Assembly (NCBI GenBank): GCA_015234045.1
Contig: JADFWU010000011.1
Coordinates: 4,781-68,780 of the forward strand
Direction of reading: 5' to 3'
Length of the DNA: 64,000 nucleotides
Origin: Magnetococcales bacterium
GTDB taxonomy: Bacteria; Pseudomonadota; Magnetococcia; Magnetococcales; JADFWU01
Shown here: positions 57,705 to 64,000 of the stretch, piece by piece
Layout of the letters: the number at the start of each line of letters is the position of its first letter
Numbering within the stretch: the first letter of the stretch is position 1
Position numbers and translations under genes: made by a program
The notes under the pieces: model-generated
What the model saw: the letters and a program-made list of their open reading frames with translations, nothing else
The model's database searches: none
What the model was told of the DNA's origin: nothing

Positions 57705-59001
57705 CACTATTCAGGAAGCTGACACCATAGAACACCGGCTCGATGCCCTGCTCAAGCAGACCGAGGCCCTTTCGGATCAACCAATGGTGTTCGGTCTTGA
57801 ACGCACCGAACACCTATTGGCTCGATTGGACAATCCGCACCATGGACTGAACATTGTTCATGTGGCAGGCACAAATGGCAAAGGCTCGGTCATTGCCTTC
57901 ATGACGGCGATGCTCATACAGGCAGGCATGACCGTCTACAGCCACACATCACCCCATCTGAACCACATCACCGAGCGCTATAGGATCAACGGAAAACCGG
58001 TAACATCATCCCAGCTTCATAATTTATTGGAAGAGATATTAGCCATCAATGCCGGAGAGTCCATCACCTCTTTTGAGTTGATGACCGTTGTAGCTTTGGT
58101 CCTATTTGCCCGTTTAACGAAACCAAAATCTCATAGCCCCTCTATCATCCTTCTGGAAACAGGGCTCGGTGGTCGTTTGGACGCTACAAACGTAGTCACG
58201 CCCCTACTCTCGGTGATCACGGCTATCTCGCTGGACCACACCGATTTTTTAGGCAACACCCTCTCTGCCATTGCCGCAGAAAAAGCGGGCATCATAAAAA
58301 AAGGCCGCCCAGTCGTAGCGGCTCCTGCCCATGATGAAGCCTCTTCCATTATCCAAGCCTATGCCAATAACCAAGGCGCTTCACTTTGGTTGGCCGGACG
58401 TGATTTTCATTTTGATCAAACCAAAAACGGTTGGCGCTATCAGGACCAGATTGGTCAGATTTCACTACCCAATCCAGCATTAACCGGCCAACATCAATTT
58501 GATAACGCAGCCCTTGCCATTGCAGCTGTACGCAAACTCATTCAATTGGGCCTCATTCCCGATCAATCCGACTGTTACCAAGCCATCAGCAAAGCCCAAT
58601 GGCCTGGCCGTCTGGAACAGATATCAACAACACCAGCCATCTGGTTGGATGGCGCTCACAACCCAGCCGCAGCCCAAGCCCTGGCCACGGCCTGGACTCA
58701 ATTGAACCACACACCAACGCTCATGATCTTCTCGGCATTGGCGGATAAAGAGATTGACCGCATGGTTGAGATCCTGGCCCCTTTGGCGGATCAGGTGATA
58801 ATCACACCTCTATCCTCACCACGCGCAGCAACAATCCAAACGCTGAAAGAAGCTTGGGAAAGACAACAAATCAAAACAATCACCACTCAACACCCTGAAC
58901 AGGCAGTGGAACAAGCGCGAAAGCTTGTCAATAAGGAAGACTCTATTCTGGTGTGCGGGTCTCTTGATCTGGTCGGAGTAGTCAGGAAATTTATTGCCTG
59001 A
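57685..59001 (+). CDS. folC: folylpolyglutamate/dihydrofolate synthase
   Basis: 438 aa Mur-ligase fold. P-loop HVAGTNGKGSVIAFM, then YSHTSPHL, LETGLGGRLDATNVV, SLDHTDFLGNTLSAIA and WLDGAHNPAAAQAL. Its start lies within the end of accD, the usual accD-folC pairing. Confidence 0.96.
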   Translation: MPNPHPDTIQEADTIEHRLDALLKQTEALSDQPMVFGLERTEHLLARLDNPHHGLNIVHVAGTNGKGSVIAFMTAMLIQAGMTVYSHTSPHLNHITERYRINGKPVTSSQLHNLLEEILAINAGESITSFELMTVVALVLFARLTKPKSHSPSIILLETGLGGRLDATNVVTPLLSVITAISLDHTDFLGNTLSAIAAEKAGIIKKGRPVVAAPAHDEASSIIQAYANNQGASLWLAGRDFHFDQTKNGWRYQDQIGQISLPNPALTGQHQFDNAALAIAAVRKLIQLGLIPDQSDCYQAISKAQWPGRLEQISTTPAIWLDGAHNPAAAQALATAWTQLNHTPTLMIFSALADKEIDRMVEILAPLADQVIITPLSSPRAATIQTLKEAWERQQIKTITTQHPEQAVEQARKLVNKEDSILVCGSLDLVGVVRKFIA

Positions 59002-59013
59002 CATAATGATCTA

Positions 59014-59562
59014 TTATGCAATTACTCGACGAACACCAGAGACAAATGTGTTAAAACTGGTAGAACAATTATTCTCCAGATCCATGTGTGGACCGATAGC
59101 CCTTGAGCCCGCTATTTTTTGGTATTCTGTAGCAATTCTGGTGAGTTCCTGAACTGGGTTGCCCAGCCGATCCGGTGTTCTATACTTACGTTTATTCTGC
59201 ATTTTTGACAGCCCATTGATGGCCATCCCTTTTTCTACGGCCTTCAAATCCCCAAGATACCAGCTTTCCAACTCTCGACAGGCGATGCGAATCAGCACGC
59301 CTGTTTTGTTAGCCTGTTTGCAAAGATCGACCAACTTATTTTTCAGTTGATAACAGTCTGCACCATCACGATCTTGCAGCACCACAAATCGTGCATCCTG
59401 TGATTGCCACGCTTTTAAACGTCTGGGCATTTTTTTTGCAAGATCCTGTTTCCCTTCGAACACCAAATAGCGAATACGCACATCCTCTGGCACAAACCGA
59501 GGCAACACGCCCTTAAGCATCTCTTTTGCGGAAGGTTCCTCCAGTAAAAACACCAATTCCAT
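59014..59562 (-). CDS. DUF4276 family TOPRIM-like protein
   Basis: 182 aa. The motif set FLLEEPSAKEML, VLQDRDGADC and RIACRELESWYLGD gives the Glu, Asp-x-Asp and Glu expected of a TOPRIM-like nuclease fold. It starts two bases after the AAA ATPase stop, so the pair is co-expressed. Such ATPase-TOPRIM pairs are frequent in anti-phage systems; this specific pair I have not matched to a named one. Confidence 0.75.
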   Translation of the reverse strand: MELVFLLEEPSAKEMLKGVLPRFVPEDVRIRYLVFEGKQDLAKKMPRRLKAWQSQDARFVVLQDRDGADCYQLKNKLVDLCKQANKTGVLIRIACRELESWYLGDLKAVEKGMAINGLSKMQNKRKYRTPDRLGNPVQELTRIATEYQKIAGSRAIGPHMDLENNCSTSFNTFVSGVRRVIA

Positions 59563-59564
59563 AC

Positions 59565-60755
59565 TTACGGCTCCACACTTTCAAACAGACCTTCTTTCCA
59601 CAGATACCCCATCTGATCGCCTGCATCCATACAAGCTTTAACCTGAGGATCATCCTGAGCACGCTGTATATGAGTCAAGCCCTCTTTTTTACTCAGCCAA
59701 AAGACCTCATCCACTCCCAAGGCATTCATAAAATCCGGTGAATGTGTAGAGACAAACACCTGTCCACCTCGATTGGCATAGCTGCGGAACTCTTCGGCCA
59801 ACTCCCAAAGCAATGAAGGATAGAGCTGATTTTCAGGCTCTTCGACACACAGAAGAGGATGTGGATTGGGATCGTATAACAGAATCAAATAAGCGAACAT
59901 CTTAATGGTGCCATCTGAGACATGGCGGGCTAGAAAGGGATCTTCAAAAGCACCATCTTTGAATTTAAGAAGAACGCGCCCTTCTTCAGTGATCTTTGTT
60001 TCTACATTTTCAATGCCTGGGACGCGCGCTGACAGCTTGGCCAAAATGGTCTGAAACTGTTGTTGGTGATGGGCATGAAGAAACTCCGTCACCAAAGAGA
60101 GATTCTCACCCTCAGTGGAGAGATGTTCTGCATAGCCCGCTTCTTGTTCCGGCCTAGCACGATTAATATGGAAATCAGACACATGCCAATTTTCGATTAA
60201 ATCACCGAGCACACGTACAGCCGGAAACTCTTTAAACTGTGACAATCCGCGCACCGCTAGGATATCCGGTGATTTTAATGTCTGATCTTTGCGCTCCAAC
60301 AGTTTGATATCATCAATATCCTCCAACTCATTGGTAACCGCGCTACCAACCCCTTTTTTAAAGTCCAGAAAATGCCAAGGCTGACCATGAGAACCGCGAC
60401 GATATTTTAAGATTTCCCTCTCGACTACCGGCATACGGCTCTTTTTATCATTATCAATCGAAAGGAAATAGGTCACCAAAGGCTGCCCCGGTTTCTCCCG
60501 AAATTTCAGGGTAATCTCAATAGGCCCTTTTGTGCCGCGACTGCGTACTTCATCCAATCCACGATTTCCACCCAATTTATGAAGCGCAGTACGTATATTG
60601 CTTGTAAACGCTTCTTTAAGGAAACCAAACAGATGAAACAGAGTAGATTTACCGGTGCCATTTGCGCCTATAAAAACACAAAGGCGCGGCAATTGATCAA
60701 TTTCCATATCTGCAAAAGCACGAAATCGCTTTAGCTTGATCGATTCAATTTGCAT
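59565..60755 (-). CDS. RecF/OLD-like AAA ATPase
   Basis: 396 aa from ATG 60755 (MQIESIKLKRFRAF); a longer start at 60785 is possible. SMC/RecF-type ATPase with Walker A FIGANGTGKSTLFH, a signature-like HVSDGTIKMFAYL, Walker B LLCVEEPENQLYP and the H-loop STHSPDF. AAA15/21-type architecture without a nuclease domain of its own. The partner DUF4276 gene directly follows. Ends up against the radical SAM gene on the same strand. Confidence 0.85.
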   Translation of the reverse strand: MQIESIKLKRFRAFADMEIDQLPRLCVFIGANGTGKSTLFHLFGFLKEAFTSNIRTALHKLGGNRGLDEVRSRGTKGPIEITLKFREKPGQPLVTYFLSIDNDKKSRMPVVEREILKYRRGSHGQPWHFLDFKKGVGSAVTNELEDIDDIKLLERKDQTLKSPDILAVRGLSQFKEFPAVRVLGDLIENWHVSDFHINRARPEQEAGYAEHLSTEGENLSLVTEFLHAHHQQQFQTILAKLSARVPGIENVETKITEEGRVLLKFKDGAFEDPFLARHVSDGTIKMFAYLILLYDPNPHPLLCVEEPENQLYPSLLWELAEEFRSYANRGGQVFVSTHSPDFMNALGVDEVFWLSKKEGLTHIQRAQDDPQVKACMDAGDQMGYLWKEGLFESVEP

Positions 60756-60785
60756 TGGTTTTTCGCCCCTATTACGCCTATCCAA

Positions 60786-62903
60786 CTACGCCTTGGAAGT
60801 CCCCACCACGGTGTTCTTAAACTGACGCGCCAAAACAAACATGACACCAACAAAAAAGCGATAGAACCGCTGTGGTGTGTTCAGACCTCGGACATGTTCC
60901 CACAGTTTAGAGGGGCGGAAATAGAACTTTCGGTAGGCGTATTTTTGCAGTTTGAGGATATCTTCCTGGGAGAGGGTTTCCAGGTGGTGGACTGGTGCTG
61001 AGTAGGTGCCGTAGAGGGAGTAGTCCCGGCTGTCTACCAAGCCTTGTTCATCCAATTGATAGTAGGCTTCACTGCCGGGATAGGGTTTTAGAATTAGGAA
61101 TCGTGCGGTTTTGACGTTTAATTCCATAGCGAAGTCGATGGTTTTGTGGATGCCTTCTCGCGTATCACCGGGCAGCCCGAACATGAAGAAGCCCCAGGTG
61201 TCCAAACCCACTTCCTTAGCCAAGCGCACGGCGCGGCGGACGCGGTCCAGGCTGACACCTTTTTTGGCAATGTCCAACACATCGGTATCGCCGGATTCAA
61301 TGCCAAAGCCGACATTACGCAAACCCGCATCACGTAACAGAGTCAGAATCTCTTTGGAGACCATATCCGCTCGTAGGCCGTTGGCCACTTGCAGGCGCAG
61401 TTCATACGGTTCATTGATCAACAGCGTACACAGCTCACGCACAAAGCGTTTATTGGCGGTAAGCACGTCATCCATAAAATGGATCTCTTTGACACCGTAA
61501 TCATTTACCAACAGGCGAATCTCTGCCAACACGTTTTGAGGCGAGCGAAAACGGGTCCGCCGCCCAAAGATATTCTTGGTCAAACAATAGGTACACAGAC
61601 CAGGACAGCCACGGGAAACAATAATCACACCGGTGGGCGAATACTCTGCATCCGCAGGATCGTAGCGGTGTAGGTTTTTGACCTTATGATGTGCTGGCAG
61701 TGGATAATCATCCAGATTCGGCGTTAAACGCCGCTCACCACTGGCGGTTATGTTACCATTATTATCTTTGAAGACGACACCACGCACTGAGGAAAAATCC
61801 TCTGCCTTGGCCATAATGGCATCCACCAACTCAACAGCCGTACACTCCGCCTCACCGACCACGACAAAATCAAACATCGGCTCTTTGGCACACTCCAGGC
61901 TATCCACAGTGGCGTGAATCCCGCCGAGCATTACTGGAATATTATTAAACTGCGCCTTCGCCTTCTGGGCGATCTCCTGCGCATTAGGATAAGTCGGTGT
62001 TGTCGCGGTAAGGCCAAGGATATCAAAGCCGATTTGGGCGATATGGTTGAGCACATCATCCACATCCATCTCATCGGCATCCATATCGATCACTTCAACG
62101 GTGTGACCGGCTTTTTCCAACATGGCAGCGATCCAGAGCGTGCCCAATGCCGGATAAGCGGGATTGATTTTGATGCCATAGACATTAAATTGACTGGGCA
62201 CAACCAGCAATACCCGACCCAAGGTGCGCGGCTGACTGAGAATATAGTCAACGGTTTCCTCTTCGGACAGCGCTTTAGGCGCAACTGGCGTATTGAGATC
62301 AATACTGCTGAACGTACGTCCTTCAACGCTTTTTTTAGTGTAGCCCATGGAGATTTCGGTCAACCTGGCCTGATTTTCAATCAAAGGCCGATTAACCAAA
62401 AAAGGATCATCCGCTGCGGGCATGGCATGAGCATCGGGAATCAGTCGCGCCATCAACGTTGGCAGATCATCCATGGCCAGCACATAGTGACTGGCACCAA
62501 ACTCATGAAAGAAACCATGATCCAGCGTGGCTCCATCCAGCGTCAACACCGCGTTACGGGCACGTGGAAAATGATAGAGACAGCGTTGCGTTATCTCAAC
62601 AAGATCAAAGGTCGCACACTGTTCACCGGCAATAATGAACAGCTCTGGCTCACCTTTATACTCACTAGTGAGATAGAACACCGCCTCTTCGACATTCTGT
62701 TCCTCCTCATCGATAATCAACGCCTCAAGATAGATATCGGCAGGTGAACAGAGCGTTGTGAGCTGCATTCGAATGGCAGTAAGCTGTTGCTCGGAGAGCG
62801 CAGAGGAGAGCAGTGCGACAACGGCGGTCAATTCGGTTTTTCCCAGATTGACACCACTCTCTACACGTCGTTGTCGTGGCATTCCAAGAGGCGCTGTTTG
62901 CAT
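60786..62903 (-). CDS. B12-binding radical SAM protein
   Basis: 705 aa. The N-terminal 210 residues are not recognised. A cobalamin-binding Rossmann domain (about 230-370, YPALGTLWIAAMLEKAGHTVEVIDMD) precedes a radical SAM core with the cluster motif CPGLCTYC (near 430) and GFGIESGDTDVLDIAKKG. The C-terminal 130 residues are helical. The class includes BchE-like and hopanoid- or lipid-methylating enzymes, but the substrate cannot be told from sequence. It lies outside the putative island. Confidence 0.85.
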   Translation of the reverse strand: MQTAPLGMPRQRRVESGVNLGKTELTAVVALLSSALSEQQLTAIRMQLTTLCSPADIYLEALIIDEEEQNVEEAVFYLTSEYKGEPELFIIAGEQCATFDLVEITQRCLYHFPRARNAVLTLDGATLDHGFFHEFGASHYVLAMDDLPTLMARLIPDAHAMPAADDPFLVNRPLIENQARLTEISMGYTKKSVEGRTFSSIDLNTPVAPKALSEEETVDYILSQPRTLGRVLLVVPSQFNVYGIKINPAYPALGTLWIAAMLEKAGHTVEVIDMDADEMDVDDVLNHIAQIGFDILGLTATTPTYPNAQEIAQKAKAQFNNIPVMLGGIHATVDSLECAKEPMFDFVVVGEAECTAVELVDAIMAKAEDFSSVRGVVFKDNNGNITASGERRLTPNLDDYPLPAHHKVKNLHRYDPADAEYSPTGVIIVSRGCPGLCTYCLTKNIFGRRTRFRSPQNVLAEIRLLVNDYGVKEIHFMDDVLTANKRFVRELCTLLINEPYELRLQVANGLRADMVSKEILTLLRDAGLRNVGFGIESGDTDVLDIAKKGVSLDRVRRAVRLAKEVGLDTWGFFMFGLPGDTREGIHKTIDFAMELNVKTARFLILKPYPGSEAYYQLDEQGLVDSRDYSLYGTYSAPVHHLETLSQEDILKLQKYAYRKFYFRPSKLWEHVRGLNTPQRFYRFFVGVMFVLARQFKNTVVGTSKA

Positions 62904-63119
62904 CGTTCTATCGCTTTCCGTTTATAAAGTTGCCTGGCCAACCGGTTGATGATCGAATAGGCTCGAGGGATTGTTTACTAAGGATGATGACTTGGAGAAA
63001 AGCATGAATCAGACCGATCATAGCGAATTTTTGCGCTCTTGGTGATCTTTTTTTTGAATTTCACGGTAACTATTCGGTTTTATGGCCTGCAAATCGTGTC
63101 AAAATTGAAAAATCAAAAA
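62904..63119. other. intergenic region upstream of the radical SAM gene
   Basis: About 216 bases before the terminator; presumably contains the promoter of the radical SAM gene, which I cannot place with confidence. Confidence 0.4.
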
Positions 63120-63169
63120 AAAACGGGTTGCCCAAGAGCGGCTCACACGCCCTTGATCCAACCCGTTTT
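63120..63169. terminator. terminator of the chemoreceptor gene
   Basis: AAAACGGGTTG (63120-63130) pairs with CAACCCGTTTT (63159-63169) with a long loop; flanked by A and T runs, so it can work in both directions. It lies just after the stop of the chemoreceptor gene. Confidence 0.75.
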
Positions 63170-63189
63170 TATACGCCACTACCACTATA

Positions 63190-64000
63190 TTAACACTGAA
63201 ACCGACCTAACAACTGGTTCAGCTTATCTGCCACTGCGTTCATTTTTCCCGATCCTTCATGCACATCATGGCTGACATTGTTCATCTGTCCAGCCGTGTT
63301 GGTTAGTGTTTCCATGGTATCGCTGATCTCTTCGGAAGCACGGTACACCTCACCAACATTACGACTGATATCAGAAGCAGCACTGGCTGAATCTGACACA
63401 GTCTGTGCAACGGCTTCCAGTCCGGTAGAGACATCACCCACATTTCGGCTTACCTCATCCATACCGGTTGAAATCTCTTGCACACTGTGACTCACCGCAG
63501 CAATACCAGAACTTGCTTCATCGACATTATTGGACACGCCGTGAATCTGCCCGGAAACATCGCTCATAGAGCCGGACATACTCATCATGGTATCGCCCTG
63601 CTCATCCATGGCGTACAGGATTTCTTCATTGGCTTGACTGATATGGTCGATGGCATCGGTAACCGATTTGGTCACACTGGCGACCTCCTCGGTATGGGTA
63701 CGAATGTCATTGATTTTTTCGGAGATCATCTGAGTGGCATCACTGGTTTGACGAGCCAGATCTTTCACCTCATTGGCAACAACGGAGAACCCTTTACCCG
63801 CTTCGCCCGCACCGGCCGCTTCAATAGAAGCATTGAGGGCCAGCATATTGGTCTGTTCGGCAATATTATTGATAATCTCAATAACATTGCCAATCTCTTC
63901 AGCCGAGCCCATCAACCGTTCCATCACTGCAACCGTTTGACCGGTCTGATGTTTTGCATTTCTGGAATCTTCGGTAGCACCTTTACATTTTTGACGTACA
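63190..64000 (-). CDS. methyl-accepting chemotaxis protein, 5' end outside the window
   Basis: About 270 codons present; the frame is open to the window edge and the sensor part is missing. The MCP signalling hairpin is clear: INNIAEQTNMLALNASIEAAGAGEAGKGFSVVANEVKDLA, followed by a long helical stretch with DVS/NVDEAS-type repeats. It relays signals to CheA/CheW. Magnetotactic bacteria carry many of these; nothing links this one to the magnetosome cluster. Confidence 0.93.
   Translation of the reverse strand, partial: VRQKCKGATEDSRNAKHQTGQTVAVMERLMGSAEEIGNVIEIINNIAEQTNMLALNASIEAAGAGEAGKGFSVVANEVKDLARQTSDATQMISEKINDIRTHTEEVASVTKSVTDAIDHISQANEEILYAMDEQGDTMMSMSGSMSDVSGQIHGVSNNVDEASSGIAAVSHSVQEISTGMDEVSRNVGDVSTGLEAVAQTVSDSASAASDISRNVGEVYRASEEISDTMETLTNTAGQMNNVSHDVHEGSGKMNAVADKLNQLLGRFQC

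Noticed and set aside
1-64000. CRISPR array or rRNA genes
   Set aside because: No regularly spaced direct repeats with unique spacers and no rRNA-like sequence were found; the repeats seen are coding tandem repeats or the 22-bp pair.

Overview
The window reads as the magnetosome gene cluster of a magnetotactic proteobacterium, most likely of the Magnetococcales (Magnetococcus-like) type. The evidence is an almost complete run of mam genes (mamH, I, E, K, F, L, M, O, P, A, Q, B, S, T), a separate mamX-mamZ unit and two MamD-family genes. I see no mamN, mamR, mamU, mamV, mamC, mamG, mamY, ftsZm or recognisable mamJ in these 64 kb.

Layout. (1) 1-2.2 kb: the end of an FGE/SUMF1-domain gene, then 1.3 kb of non-coding, decayed DNA. 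(2) 2.2-9.3 kb, plus strand: a short MamD-like gene with a GTPase, then a tightly coupled unit of a MamI-YeiH fusion, a small Cys-rich protein, mamX and mamZ. (3) 38.1-9.4 kb, minus strand: a single co-directional run of 24 genes. It starts with mamD, mamF-like, mamH, I, E, an unknown low-complexity protein in the mamJ position, mamK, F, L, M, O, P, A, Q, B, S and T. Without a change of strand it continues into two unknown genes, a CheY-like receiver, a PilZ-like/double-STAS protein, a membrane protein with two degenerate Hpt domains, and a three-gene module closely resembling ZorA-ZorB-ZorC of the Zorya anti-phage system. (4) 38.5-45 kb: an alanine/Na+ symporter, a 49-aa membrane peptide, a DUF2202 ferritin-like protein, a double CZB protein and feoA-feoB, which together look like an iron-supply annex. 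(5) 45-51.5 kb: decayed mobile DNA (phage-type Dam methylase, IS630 remnant, split recombinase-associated gene, integrase and HD-hydrolase fragments) around a frameshifted hemerythrin-PilZ gene, a cold-shock gene and a hybrid histidine kinase. (6) 51.8-64 kb: tRNA-Ala(GGC), then housekeeping genes trpE-G-D-C-F, accD and folC, an AAA ATPase/DUF4276 pair, a B12-binding radical SAM protein and the end of a chemoreceptor.

A 22-bp direct repeat, made of the last 7 bases of tRNA-Ala plus 15 bases of its 3' flank, lies at 1398-1419 and again at 51821-51842. It brackets about 50.4 kb that contain every magnetosome gene, as expected for an island integrated at tRNA-Ala next to the trp operon.

The most interesting content is the tail of the mam operon. 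It holds a proton-channel-type stator pair (ZorA/ZorB-like) whose ZorA has a very long, partly duplicated cytoplasmic tail, and an EH-signature ZorC-like protein. No ZorD or ZorE nuclease is nearby. Upstream in the same run are a receiver, STAS domains and His-less Hpt domains. I suggest this is a Zorya-derived energy-transducing complex co-opted for, or travelling with, magnetosome biology. That assignment rests on motif recognition alone and has not been checked by any search.
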